31,311 nt of DNA from Methanocorpusculum sp. (GTDB lineage: Archaea; Halobacteriota; Methanomicrobia; Methanomicrobiales; Methanocorpusculaceae): the NCBI GenBank assembly GCA_030539595.1, contig JAUNXW010000002.1, positions 1 to 31,311 of the forward strand. Reading direction: 5' to 3'. The translations under genes and the position numbers were made by a program. The notes beneath the pieces are model-generated. The model was not told the DNA's origin. It saw only the letters and a program-made list of their open reading frames with translations, and searched no databases. This document shows, piece by piece, positions 14,659 through 23,859 of the stretch (position 1 is its first letter; the number at the start of each line of letters is the position of its first letter).

Positions 14659-16494
14659 TTAAATCAGTTTCCCAAGTTCATCATTCAGAACTTCTGAAAC
14701 GACTTTCCCGTCAATTCTTCCCCTGACCTCTTTCATCACAACACCCATAACAGGACCTAACGCAGCCTTACCGCGTGTTTTAATAAAATCAACCCTGTCA
14801 TTAACGATATTTTTAACGAGTGCCTCAAGCTCGTCTCTTGAAAATGCCGGAGCGACTTTGGCTATTGCATCGGAAACGCTTGAACCCTTAGCGCAGGCTG
14901 ATAAAATATCAATTACAGCCTCCTTCGCGGCATTGCCCGCCTCAACTGCCTTCATCACAGCAATAACAGAATCATCCGGAACAGCCTCCGCAGAAATTCC
15001 TGCACGCGACAGCTCCTTAAGCGACGCAAGAATCGTTCTTGCCGCAAAAACAGGTCTGATTCCTTCCGCAACCGCTCTCTCAAATAACGGGAGCTTCTCA
15101 GAATATGCCATCTGGTGAGCAAGACCCTCATCGAATCCGTATTCGCTTACATATCTCTCAACCTTCTTCGTCAAAAGCTCCGGCGTCGCAATGTTTGCGA
15201 AATACTCATCCGTAACCGCAACCGGCAGAATATCTGTTTCCGGATACATACGCGCCGCTCCCGGAAGCGGTCTCATATAAGCAGTTGAACCCCCTTCAAG
15301 CATCTTTCTGGTTTCTTCGGGAACTCCATCAAATGCCATTCTTGCACGGCGAACAATCATCTGCATTGCACAGCGGCATTTCTGTTCTGTTGAAGCAACA
15401 ATAATAACCGCGTCGTCTTTTTCCGCTCCGAGAGTTTCTCTTAAAACATGAACCTCTTCCTCGGTAACTCCATAGGCCGGAAGTTCATCCGTGTGGAAAA
15501 GTCCGCCGACACCGCATTTTTTAGCGTAGTCCGACATCTCAGAACCTAAACGTCTGCCGGGCTGAATCTCCATTCCAACAAGCCCGTTAAAGCCGTGAAG
15601 AACAGTTCCGAGAATAACTTTCGCGGACTTGAGCACATTGGACTTTGTTTTGGCAAAGACTGAGGTAACGTCGTAAACCTCGCCGTTGACAAGAGCCTTG
15701 CGTGCGATAAGTTCGTCGCGGATTGCAAGAAGCGAGAGCTGACGCTGAACTTCGCGCCTGACGACTTCCGCGATTAAGTCAAGTTCCTGAACGCCCTTAA
15801 TCTCAACGCGTGCGCCGTCTTTAATTGAAACGTTGACATCCTGACGAATTGTTCCAAGACCGCGCTTTACCCTTCCCGTAGAACGGAGTGTCATTCCTAT
15901 ATATTGAGCAACGTCGTGAACCTCTTCGGGCGTGTGCATACACGGAGCTGTTGTTATCTCAATTAATGGAATACCAAGTCTGTCGACTGAGAAAATTGTG
16001 CCTTCCACTCTTTGACAGGCTTCCTCTTCGACCGCGACTGTTTCGATACGGCAGGCGTCTGCTATTTTTCCGTTGAGGGCGACAAGCGCGGTTCTCTGGA
16101 ATCCGCTTGTTGCCGAGCCGTCGACAATCATCTTCCTCATCGTGTGAATTTCCGGAAGAGGCGTCATCTCAAACATTTTCGCAAGCGTCAGGACTATATC
16201 CAGAGCGTCTTTGTTCATCGGCGCTGGCGGCTCTTCATCGATTTCAACAAGTCCGGTTGTGTCGTAAGTGTAGTAAGTGAAAAGCCTCTGATTCATCTGC
16301 TCTTCTTTTGCGGCTCTGTCGACGTCACCCATTTCCGAAGTTGCCGCACGAAGATAGCGTTTTACTTCTCCGTTGTGCTCTGCGGTTTCACGAACGGTTG
16401 TCGGCGAGTGACAGAATAATTTTTCTTTGGTGTTTAACTGCTGGTGAATTTCAATTCCCGCTTTCAGTCCAAGTGCTTTGTAGTCGAAATCCAT
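14659..16494 (-). CDS. gatE: Glu-tRNA(Gln) amidotransferase subunit E
   Basis: GatE binds mischarged Glu-tRNA(Gln) and, with ammonia from GatD, converts the glutamate to glutamine; archaea use GatDE in place of a glutaminyl-tRNA synthetase. The 611-residue protein has the GatB-like kinase core (GLKAGIEIHQQLNTKEKLFCHSP start, ATSEMGDVDR, GLGTIRQDVNVSI, the PLIEITTAP segment), the AspRS-like insert (about 285-420), and a C-terminal YqeY-like tail ending in KAALGPVMGVVMKEVRGRIDG. Length and domain order match archaeal GatE. It starts right after the gatD stop (TAAATG), preceded by a GGGGGTG ribosome site. Confidence 0.97.
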   Translation of the reverse strand: MDFDYKALGLKAGIEIHQQLNTKEKLFCHSPTTVRETAEHNGEVKRYLRAATSEMGDVDRAAKEEQMNQRLFTYYTYDTTGLVEIDEEPPAPMNKDALDIVLTLAKMFEMTPLPEIHTMRKMIVDGSATSGFQRTALVALNGKIADACRIETVAVEEEACQRVEGTIFSVDRLGIPLIEITTAPCMHTPEEVHDVAQYIGMTLRSTGRVKRGLGTIRQDVNVSIKDGARVEIKGVQELDLIAEVVRREVQRQLSLLAIRDELIARKALVNGEVYDVTSVFAKTKSNVLKSAKVILGTVLHGFNGLVGMEIQPGRRLGSEMSDYAKKCGVGGLFHTDELPAYGVTEEEVHVLRETLGAEKDDAVIIVASTEQKCRCAMQMIVRRARMAFDGVPEETRKMLEGGSTAYMRPLPGAARMYPETDILPVAVTDEYFANIATPELLTKKVERYVSEYGFDEGLAHQMAYSEKLPLFERAVAEGIRPVFAARTILASLKELSRAGISAEAVPDDSVIAVMKAVEAGNAAKEAVIDILSACAKGSSVSDAIAKVAPAFSRDELEALVKNIVNDRVDFIKTRGKAALGPVMGVVMKEVRGRIDGKVVSEVLNDELGKLI

Positions 16495-17730
16495 TTATTC
16501 GCACCCCCTTATGTCATAATCAAGTTCGCCTTTCAGGTTGGTTCTCATAAGTCTTGCGACGTCTTCTTTTCTTACGGCGTTTGCCAGAACCCACATGAGT
16601 TTTACAAGCGCAATTTCAGGGAGCATGCTTCCGGCTTCAATTATTCCGGCATTGAGAAGGTCTCTTCCGGTTTCGTAAACTCTGTCGCAGACAGAGCCGT
16701 TCTGACACTGCGAGGTCATTACCACAGTACATCCGTCTTTTGTGAGTGCCGAGATTTTTTCAATGCAGTCCGTTCCAACGTGTCCCAATCCCGTTCCCGA
16801 AATCACAAGACCTTTGTAGCCCTTGAATGCGTCTAAGACGTCAGGGTTCATTCCCGGATAATACTGTATAAGTCCGCAGTGCGGTTCAAGTTTTGCGGAT
16901 AAGCGGAGTGTTTTTTCTCCGCGGTGAACTGCGTCTTTTGCCAAAGTTACTTTGCCTTCGGGGTAAGTTACTTCACCGACAGGTGAGCGTCCTACGCTTT
17001 GAAATGCGTCACGTCTTGAGGTGTGATTTTTGCGCACGCGTGTTGCCCTGTGAAGCGAGCAGGTCACATCGTCTGAATTTGTGTGCATGCAGATTACTAC
17101 CTCGCCGAGCTCTGAGATTCCGGTTTTTGCGGAGCATATCGCGTTCATTGCGTTGTCGCTTGACGGTCTATCTGCGCTCCTTTGAGCTCCGACAAAAATT
17201 ACCGGAACGGGGGTCTCAAGCATAAAGGAAACAGCTGCGGCGCTGTAAAGCATTGTGTCTGTTCCGTGAGTGATTATTATACCCTGCGAGCCTTTGCTGA
17301 TTTCATCAAAGACAGCGCCCGCAAGTTCCTGCCACATAGCAGGGTTCATGTTCTCAGATAAAACATTGAACGGCTGAAGCGTGTGATATCTGGCAATTTT
17401 TCCAAGCTCGGGGATACTTCTGAGAATATCTTCTGCGGTGAATTTTGAAGATACTGCACCGGTTCTGTAGTCGACTGTGCTTGCTATTGTTCCGCCGGTT
17501 GAAATAATTGACAGAAGCGGGAGTTTTGAATCCTGCTCAAGAGGAGATGCCTTCGGCGTCTCCGCTGTATAAGGCGCATCACGCGGTTTACATAAATTTT
17601 CCGGGACACAGATGTTGTATCCGCTTGAAAGTTTAACGATGGCGTTTTCGCCGGATTTATTGATGTAGATTCCCTTTAATGTCTGTCCCGCGAAATCGAC
17701 TTCCACAGGGTCGCTGTTTGAATATGTCAT
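16495..17730 (-). CDS. gatD: Glu-tRNA(Gln) amidotransferase subunit D
   Basis: GatD is the asparaginase-like subunit that frees ammonia from a donor amide and channels it to GatE. The 411-residue protein has a small N-terminal beta domain (1-70), then the type I asparaginase fold with the first catalytic threonine in ISTGGTIAS (Thr81) and the second active-site triad in THGTDTM (Thr157, Asp158). MTSQCQNGSV and GTGLGHVGTD also match. It is joined to argH upstream and gatE downstream by TAAATG junctions; GGAG before the ATG is its ribosome site. The GatE neighbour separates it from a plain asparaginase. Confidence 0.97.
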   Translation of the reverse strand: MTYSNSDPVEVDFAGQTLKGIYINKSGENAIVKLSSGYNICVPENLCKPRDAPYTAETPKASPLEQDSKLPLLSIISTGGTIASTVDYRTGAVSSKFTAEDILRSIPELGKIARYHTLQPFNVLSENMNPAMWQELAGAVFDEISKGSQGIIITHGTDTMLYSAAAVSFMLETPVPVIFVGAQRSADRPSSDNAMNAICSAKTGISELGEVVICMHTNSDDVTCSLHRATRVRKNHTSRRDAFQSVGRSPVGEVTYPEGKVTLAKDAVHRGEKTLRLSAKLEPHCGLIQYYPGMNPDVLDAFKGYKGLVISGTGLGHVGTDCIEKISALTKDGCTVVMTSQCQNGSVCDRVYETGRDLLNAGIIEAGSMLPEIALVKLMWVLANAVRKEDVARLMRTNLKGELDYDIRGCE

Positions 17731-19203
17731 TTATAACTCCGAAATTGCTGATTTTATTTTTTCGTCCGCTTCACTTAACTGGTCGCTCATCATGTCGCTT
17801 GTGACTTCATCCTGAACAAGCCTGACGTCTGCTGCCTGAACCGCTTTTTTCATAAGGCGGGGATTCGGTGAGCCGTAAGTTTTCTTATGCTTAATGATGT
17901 CTTTGGGATTTAATACGTTACTTATTTCTGTGTCTGTCAGACCTTTTTCGACAAGCGAGATTTTTGCGGTTTCTTTGGCGGCTTCTTCGACCGTTTTCAA
18001 ATCGAGTGAGCCGAGTTTTACGGCTCTTCCGACTATGTTGTGGGCTGTTCTGAACGGAAGTCCGTATTCTCTGACGAGGTGGTCTGCAAGTTCAGTCGCT
18101 GTCGTGTTCCCCGCTTTTGCCTGTTTCTTCATGGCGGTTTCGTCAAATTCCGCTGTGTCGATGATTTCTGCAAGAAGCGGAAGCGAGCTGTTGGTCTGCT
18201 TGAATGCGTTCCAGAGGTGCGGGTTTAAGTCCTGTAAATCTCTGTTGTAGCTCATCGGCAGAGATTTGATTAATGTCAAAGCCGCTGTAAGTTCTCCGAT
18301 AACTGCGGCGCTTTTCGCACGCATTATTTCCAATGTGTCGGGGTTTTTCTTCTGCGGCATTATGCTGCTTGTTGAGCAGTAGGCATCGTTTAAGTTGACG
18401 AATTTTACAAATGCTGTCGACCAGAGAATAAGTTCTTCGCACATTCTGCTGATGTTTGTCATGAGAATTGCGAGGTCTGAGATTGTTTCCACGATGAAGT
18501 CTCTGTTTGCAACAGCGTCCATGCTGTTTTCAACGGGGGAGATAAATCCGAGATAGTCAGCTGTGAGATTTCTGTCGAGATCAAATCCTGTTCCGGCAAA
18601 TGCGGCTGAGCCGAGAGGTGATTTATTCAGTCTGGCATATGCATCGAAAAGTCTTGCGCTGTCGCGTGAGAAGAGATTTTCGTATGCAAGGAGATAATGG
18701 GCAAGTGTTGTGGGCTGTGCGTGCTGAAGGTGAGTAAAGCCCGGCATTATTGTATTGAGGTTTTCTTCTGCGCGTGAGATTAAGGCTCTGCGTAGTTCAA
18801 ATGTTCCGGAAAGCGTTTCGAGAATAAGTTCACGCGTTCTCATTTTAAGACATGTAGCGACTTCGTCGTTTCTGCTCCGACCGAGATGCATTCGTCCGCC
18901 GGCATCAGCTCCAGCGTCGTTTATGAGGACGGCTTCTATTCCTGCGTGAATGTCCTCTCTATCAACGTCAAAAGCGTCAGCGGGAAGGCCTTCGTCCATG
19001 TATTTATTGAGGGCACTGAGGAGTTTTTTTGCAGATTGTTTGTCTATAAACCCCTGTTTTTCAAGCATCAGGATGTGAGCCATGTCAACTCTTATGTCGC
19101 TTGATGAAATCTGTTTGTCGGCTTCCATTGAGCTGAGGTAGTCTTCTATTTCTTTTGACCTCTGTGCGTCAAGTCTTCCGGCACGAATTTGATCTTTTGC
19201 CAT
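17731..19203 (-). CDS. argH: Argininosuccinate lyase
   Basis: ArgH splits argininosuccinate to arginine and fumarate, the last step of arginine synthesis. The 490-residue protein shows the fumarase/aspartase superfamily blocks: HLGRSRNDEVAT at 106-117, THLQHAQP at 157-164 and the signature SSIMPQKKNPD at 279-289, whose serine is the catalytic acid. Its stop abuts the gatD start, so arginine synthesis and tRNA amidation share a transcript; why is not clear. Upstream a TTAAAATAC TATA-like element near 19240 and AAGGTTTGAG before the ATG support the start. Confidence 0.96.
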   Translation of the reverse strand: MAKDQIRAGRLDAQRSKEIEDYLSSMEADKQISSSDIRVDMAHILMLEKQGFIDKQSAKKLLSALNKYMDEGLPADAFDVDREDIHAGIEAVLINDAGADAGGRMHLGRSRNDEVATCLKMRTRELILETLSGTFELRRALISRAEENLNTIMPGFTHLQHAQPTTLAHYLLAYENLFSRDSARLFDAYARLNKSPLGSAAFAGTGFDLDRNLTADYLGFISPVENSMDAVANRDFIVETISDLAILMTNISRMCEELILWSTAFVKFVNLNDAYCSTSSIMPQKKNPDTLEIMRAKSAAVIGELTAALTLIKSLPMSYNRDLQDLNPHLWNAFKQTNSSLPLLAEIIDTAEFDETAMKKQAKAGNTTATELADHLVREYGLPFRTAHNIVGRAVKLGSLDLKTVEEAAKETAKISLVEKGLTDTEISNVLNPKDIIKHKKTYGSPNPRLMKKAVQAADVRLVQDEVTSDMMSDQLSEADEKIKSAISEL

Positions 19204-19290
19204 TTTTACTCAAACCTTGTGTAAATATTCGACGCTACAGTATTTTAATGTGGGGATGTCTTACTGAGGGTGGTATCCGATTGTTATGTT

Positions 19291-19495
19291 AATCTGTTGG
19301 ACAAGATTTAGTCTAAGTTTTAGGTAACTATACTGATACATTTCGTCACACCACGAAAGCCACACGAAAATCACAAAAGGGTTGCTAATTTCCCAATGAT
19401 TATCACAAGAATAATTAACGGCAAGCCTTTCGTGGTGTAACGAAATGTGTACACACTGCGGCAGAAACTTAGTCTAAGAAAATTAGTGAAGTACT
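19291..19495. mobile_element. MITE-like inverted-repeat element, long copy
   Basis: Outer arms TTAGTCTAAGTTT (19308-19320) and AAACTTAGTCTAA (19465-19477) are inverted copies with one mismatch. Inner arms at 19339-19359 and 19427-19447 are 21-base inverted repeats with one mismatch (core CGT-ACACCACGAAAG type), 67 bases apart. A shorter copy lies in reverse orientation at 29440-29537 and lacks about 107 internal bases. Homology continues past the outer arms on both sides (AATCTGTTGGACAAGAT on one, an A-rich TTAGTGAAGTACTG stretch on the other). No transposase is present, so it would be non-autonomous. Exact borders are uncertain. Confidence 0.6.
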
Positions 19496-19521
19496 GTTAC
19501 CATGAGATTTTCTGATTATCC

Positions 19522-19539
19522 AAAAAAAAATAAAAAAAA
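19522..19539 (-). terminator. Double U-tract after pheT
   Basis: On the minus strand T8, A, T9 follow the pheT stop at once. This is the strongest U-tract in the window and a likely end of the endA-trpS-pheS-pheT transcript. Confidence 0.55.
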
Positions 19540-21159
19540 TTATTCCCCGACAAATTCGCGTAAATCAATCTCGAACGCCGCAACCGGATGCTCAAGACCG
19601 AACGCTGTCAGGACTTCCGGATAAATCTCTCCGAAGACACCTATCTTCTTACCGTCGAAATAAACGTCCGCAGCTCTTCCTGAAATAAACGCAGGGTCAC
19701 TGCTTTCTTTAACAGTGTATGTAATAGACATCATACGGCAGAACGAATCAACTGCTGCATAAACCTCCGAAAAGTCAGCGCCCGAGTGAATCGATGCCGC
19801 CGCCATCTTCGGATAAGTAATCAAATTCTCGACAACATCACCGCACGCAAAAATCTTCTGCGGAAGTTCACGAGAACGGTTAATAGAAAGCGACTCCATC
19901 AGCATCGGCAGTATATCGGTTCTCACAATCGTCTGGTCTTCACTTATCGGGTGAAGAACGTGAAGCGCCTGAGAATTTTCGGTGCGGTTCATCATATCGT
20001 ATGAAACTTTACCGCTTGTGAGGGTAAACGGAGTATTTTCTATATACTCAAGTCCGACCATCACGTCTCTAACGGTTGAATAAAGCGCCTGAACCGGATG
20101 CGGTTTACCGACAGTGAAACTCGGCGGAAGACTTGTCTCGATTTTATCATAGCCGTAAGCGATAGCAACATCCTCATAGACATCAAAATCATGCATAATA
20201 TCCGAGCGGTAGCACGGAACATAAACCCTTACAGTATCTTCGTTAATGACCTCTGCTCCGAATCTCATCTTAAGCAGAAGCTCAGCCATCTTCTCTGCGG
20301 TGAGCGGGACACCGATTAATTTCTCACACTCCTTAACGGAGACATTACGTTTTTCTGCAGCGAGTTTCGGTGTTTCCACTCCCTCGACCGATACAGACTC
20401 GATATCCGCGCCCATATCGACAAATGCCGCACATAAAATATTCACGGCAACGGAAACTGCTCTCGGCTCAATTCCTGTGACGTCGAGGAGGATATTTTTC
20501 GTATCTTCCGTAACTCTTGTGAGTTCTCCATTGATAATCGGCGGAAACGAACATACACGGTTTTTAGAATCTGTAATAAGCGGATAAAGCGGGAAATCCT
20601 TCACAATTTTTGCGTAGGCTTTTCCCTTCGGATGTTTTTCTAAAATTTCATCCATATCCATTTCAACATCATAGTCGAGCGGAACAAACTTCGTTGATTT
20701 TTCCGCGGCTTTGTAACAGAACGGAGCTTCGATTTTATCGAGGTCGTGAACTCCTATTGCTACTTTCTTTCTTCCGCGTCCGACAGCCCAGTGAAGCGAT
20801 TCCTGAAGTCCCATGAGCGATTCAATCATAGCATTGTCCATTTTGACATTGCGTATTATGGCTGAACCAAGGAATGGGCGGATGTTTTTGAGGTTTGGGT
20901 CGACCGTGAATTTAATTCCCGACGGCTTGACCGAGTATTTTACAAGTCCCGTCTCTATTCCGAGATATCCGCGCAGAGCACGGGCTGTTCCCTCAGCGCT
21001 GTAAAGGTCTGGGCGGTTTGGGAAATACTGAACATCAGTCTGCTCAGCTTCTTCGCGTTCAACTTCAGAACCCATCATCGGAAGATTGTCGCGAATTGTT
21101 TTGATGTCTGTTCCCGTAAGTCGGCACAAATATTCGTTGTTAAGTTTAACTACAGGCAT
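19540..21159 (-). CDS. pheT: Phenylalanyl-tRNA synthetase beta subunit
   Basis: PheT pairs with PheS in an alpha2-beta2 enzyme that charges tRNA-Phe. The 539-residue protein is of the shorter archaeal/eukaryotic type: it starts MPVVKLNNEYLCRLTG, has the B3/B4-like editing region (about 100-230), the B5 segment with YVPCYRSDIMHDFDVYEDVAIAYGYD (approximately 305-335), and a catalytic-like core ending in GKIGVFGEIYPEVL. Its ATG follows the pheS stop after a single base (TAATATG), so the subunits are translated together. A long U-tract marks the operon end. Confidence 0.96.
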   Translation of the reverse strand: MPVVKLNNEYLCRLTGTDIKTIRDNLPMMGSEVEREEAEQTDVQYFPNRPDLYSAEGTARALRGYLGIETGLVKYSVKPSGIKFTVDPNLKNIRPFLGSAIIRNVKMDNAMIESLMGLQESLHWAVGRGRKKVAIGVHDLDKIEAPFCYKAAEKSTKFVPLDYDVEMDMDEILEKHPKGKAYAKIVKDFPLYPLITDSKNRVCSFPPIINGELTRVTEDTKNILLDVTGIEPRAVSVAVNILCAAFVDMGADIESVSVEGVETPKLAAEKRNVSVKECEKLIGVPLTAEKMAELLLKMRFGAEVINEDTVRVYVPCYRSDIMHDFDVYEDVAIAYGYDKIETSLPPSFTVGKPHPVQALYSTVRDVMVGLEYIENTPFTLTSGKVSYDMMNRTENSQALHVLHPISEDQTIVRTDILPMLMESLSINRSRELPQKIFACGDVVENLITYPKMAAASIHSGADFSEVYAAVDSFCRMMSITYTVKESSDPAFISGRAADVYFDGKKIGVFGEIYPEVLTAFGLEHPVAAFEIDLREFVGE

Positions 21160-21160
21160 A

Positions 21161-22585
21161 TTACACCCTCCTGACCGGACTGTTTCTTATCCAGTCGATG
21201 TCGCTTTTGTAAAGCTGACGAAGGTCTTTAAGTCCCATCCTGAGCATTGAAACTCTTGAAACCCCAAGACCCCATGCAAGAACAGGGCACTTGATTCCCC
21301 ATGGTTCGGTAACTTCTTTTCTGAAAATTCCCGCTCCTCCAAGTTCCACCCAGCCGAGCCCGTCAACCCAGACTTCCGGTTCAACGGAAGGTTCTGTGTA
21401 AGGGAAATATCCTGGACGGAATCTAACTTCTTCAAATCCCATGCGTGCGAAAAATTCCTTGAAGAATCCAAGCAGGTGTCCGAAGTGGAGACCTTCGTCC
21501 ATTACGATTCCTTCAAGCTGTTCAAATTCGGGAAGGTGCGTCGGGTCAATTGTCTCACGGCGGTAAACTCTTGAAATTGAGAACGCCTTAAGCGGCGGGT
21601 TCGGATTTTTAGCCAGATACTGAATCGATAAAGATGTTGAATGGGTTCTGAGAACGCATTTGCGCGAGACGTCCTCGCTCCATGTTCCGCCCCAGCCGGT
21701 TGAGCCTGTGTCTCCGCCGGTCAAGTGCATGTCGCGGATTTTTTCCCAGCCTTCCGGAAGCGGCAACTCTTCCGCTAAATGGAAGGTGTCCTGCATTTCG
21801 CGTGCGGGGTGATCCTGCGGCTGATAAAGCGCGTCAAAATTCCAGAACGAGTTCTGAACAATTGAACCGTGGAACTCTGTAAATCCCATCTCAAAGAGCA
21901 GTGCTCTTATCTCATCAAGAATCTGCTGATTGGGGTGAACTCTTCCGCCGTAGATTTTTTTTGGAAGCTTGTCGATGCTGTATTTTCTGAGCGGAAGGTT
22001 TTTCCACTCGCCTGAGAGAATCTGTTCGCGGGTGAGTGTTCCGACCTCTTCTCTTAAGTCAAGTCCGCTTTCCGCGACTTTAACTCCTTCATCGGTCAGT
22101 GAAATTATCCACGAGATCTTTTCCGTAACGCTCACGAGACCGCGCTTGGCAAGTTCCCTGCATCCGTCCGTTCCCGGAACGAGATTTTTCAAAGCGTTTT
22201 CGTCTGCGCCTTCACAGATATTTTCGTTGACCTTGACAAGCCCCTTGTCAATTGTAATCCAGTTCTTTTTGCGCAGCCAGCCTATAGCAATTTTTGAAAG
22301 CGGGTGTTTGGTCAGTTCCGACATCGGAACAGAACCTTTGATGCTTGCAAGAATCTGTCTTTCAGGCAGACCTTCCGCGGCATATTTTCTGCCTTCAATT
22401 GTCAGCTCGGCAATTTCCGTTACTTTGCGGTCGAGTTTTACAAGACTTTTGTCCGCGCAAAGATGCGACCACTGAATAACCGCGTCAGCTGTCGTGTCAA
22501 GTTTTTTTGCGAGATTTTCCGCTGTTGTCTGTTTGGTTTCGGCAAGTGCGGAAAGAAGCCTTTTTTCGTTCACTGTCAAATCCAT
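21161..22585 (-). CDS. pheS: Phenylalanyl-tRNA synthetase alpha subunit
   Basis: PheS holds the catalytic site that activates phenylalanine and charges tRNA-Phe. From the ATG at 22585 the protein is 474 residues. The N-terminal 150 residues are winged-helix-like tRNA-binding repeats; the class II core follows with HPNQQILDEIRALLFEMGFTEF-type motif 1, FSISRVYRRETIDPTHLPEFEQLEG (motif 2) and GLGVSRVSMLRMGLKDLRQLY (motif 3). A TTG four codons upstream is in frame, but it lies inside trpS. The ATG sits one base past the trpS stop, after GAGTGGT, so I chose it. Confidence 0.96.
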   Translation of the reverse strand: MDLTVNEKRLLSALAETKQTTAENLAKKLDTTADAVIQWSHLCADKSLVKLDRKVTEIAELTIEGRKYAAEGLPERQILASIKGSVPMSELTKHPLSKIAIGWLRKKNWITIDKGLVKVNENICEGADENALKNLVPGTDGCRELAKRGLVSVTEKISWIISLTDEGVKVAESGLDLREEVGTLTREQILSGEWKNLPLRKYSIDKLPKKIYGGRVHPNQQILDEIRALLFEMGFTEFHGSIVQNSFWNFDALYQPQDHPAREMQDTFHLAEELPLPEGWEKIRDMHLTGGDTGSTGWGGTWSEDVSRKCVLRTHSTSLSIQYLAKNPNPPLKAFSISRVYRRETIDPTHLPEFEQLEGIVMDEGLHFGHLLGFFKEFFARMGFEEVRFRPGYFPYTEPSVEPEVWVDGLGWVELGGAGIFRKEVTEPWGIKCPVLAWGLGVSRVSMLRMGLKDLRQLYKSDIDWIRNSPVRRV

Positions 22586-22586
22586 A

Positions 22587-23849
22587 TTACCACTCAATCA
22601 TATGCGAGACTTCGTCTCTTTTTTCTTTGAAATCTTTAAGGAAGTTCAGAACTTTTTCCAGAGTTTGTTTTTTACATGTTCCGCACATCAGTTCTCCGGC
22701 TTTACACGCACGGCACATTTCGTTCAGTTCTTTGTCATCGTCTTCCATGTGGAACTTGTTCAGCTGATAAATTGAACATTTATCGGGTTCTCCGCCGAGC
22801 TTTTTCTGTTCGTCAAGTGTCTGGCGTCCTCCGGTTACCGCACCCATTATTTTCTTTTTAACAGACGGTGCTTCGTCGTCGAACCAGACAAGGCTTTCCG
22901 GAACGGACGAAGACATTTTTCCGCCCGATAAACCCATTAAGAAACTGTGATAGGTGGAAGACGGCAGAACAAATCCGAATCCTCCGAGTTCCTGTTCTGT
23001 TTTGCGGACTATTGTATCGACTTCGGAAACGCTAAGACCGATTTTTTCGGGGAGATCGATGTGCCCTTCGTATTTTTTAGAGCCTACAAACCTTTTCGCA
23101 ACGGCAGAAATTGCTTCGGGACTTGCGTTCTTGGCTCTTATGCTGATATGTGTTCCGCGGTCTTCTATTAAAAACATGCGCAGAGAGTTTGTTACGTCGC
23201 GGGTTAAGCGGATGTGCGGGTCTTGGTCAATTCCGACAGGAACGACAGTGGGCGCAACGCCCGCTGATAACTGCGGATACAAAATGTCTGCGACCTGCAT
23301 TGAAACGCTCACGGCGTGTGCGAGTTCGGTGTCCGCACCGAATCCGTAAATTGCTGAAAGTTCCGAGAAGTTTATTTTTGTCGCCGCTTCAAATGCCAAA
23401 TCCTTGAGCGAGTTGTTTCTTCTCTGAGAGTATATCTCGCCTTTGAAGCCGAGTGCATAGAGACACTCCATGTATTCTCGTGCGTATTCGTCGCATTTTT
23501 CCCATGACAAGCCTCTGACCGCATGTGCTTCGCGGTCGGCCATTGAGATGAAACCCTGACCGCCCTGATTTATGTGCCAGACGACCTCTTTCATTACCAT
23601 CAGGTGTCCAAAGTGGGGATGTCCCGACGGCATAAAACCGGTTAAGACATGGAACGGCTTTTTGTTGACGATGGCATCCGATATTGCATCGTATCCTCTG
23701 TGACCTGCTATTATATTCCTACGCATGAATGCGGGAAGGTTCTGTATTTTTTCTTTCTGCGGTTCAAACTGTTCGATTCCGAAATCCTCAAAAAGTCGTT
23801 CTATGTTGACCTTGGGAACGCTTGACCACGGATTTATCTGTTCTGCCAT
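22587..23849 (-). CDS. trpS: Tryptophanyl-tRNA synthetase
   Basis: TrpS charges tRNA-Trp. The 420-residue class I enzyme has the HIGH-type motif GHPHFGH at 76-82 and KMSSS at 311-315; the GIDQDPHIRLTRD segment (206-218) and the LPSSTYHSFL stretch match the archaeal/eukaryotic branch rather than the bacterial one. A Cys-rich tail (CRACKAGELMCGTC, 379-392) is also typical of archaeal forms. AAGGA precedes the ATG. The gene lies ten bases after endA and one base before pheS. Confidence 0.97.
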   Translation of the reverse strand: MAEQINPWSSVPKVNIERLFEDFGIEQFEPQKEKIQNLPAFMRRNIIAGHRGYDAISDAIVNKKPFHVLTGFMPSGHPHFGHLMVMKEVVWHINQGGQGFISMADREAHAVRGLSWEKCDEYAREYMECLYALGFKGEIYSQRRNNSLKDLAFEAATKINFSELSAIYGFGADTELAHAVSVSMQVADILYPQLSAGVAPTVVPVGIDQDPHIRLTRDVTNSLRMFLIEDRGTHISIRAKNASPEAISAVAKRFVGSKKYEGHIDLPEKIGLSVSEVDTIVRKTEQELGGFGFVLPSSTYHSFLMGLSGGKMSSSVPESLVWFDDEAPSVKKKIMGAVTGGRQTLDEQKKLGGEPDKCSIYQLNKFHMEDDDKELNEMCRACKAGELMCGTCKKQTLEKVLNFLKDFKEKRDEVSHMIEW

Positions 23850-23859
23850 ATTTTTTCCT

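Larger units (their letters stand above)
19204..19539. other. 336-base intergenic region with an inverted-repeat element
   Basis: No gene is seen. It contains the argH promoter area (19204-19260), the MITE-like element (19291-19495) and the pheT terminator (19522-19539). Confidence 0.7.

Noticed and set aside
19339..19447. Inverted repeats as a CRISPR array or a small IS
   Set aside because: There is one pair of inverted arms without regularly spaced direct repeats, and no transposase frame between the arms.
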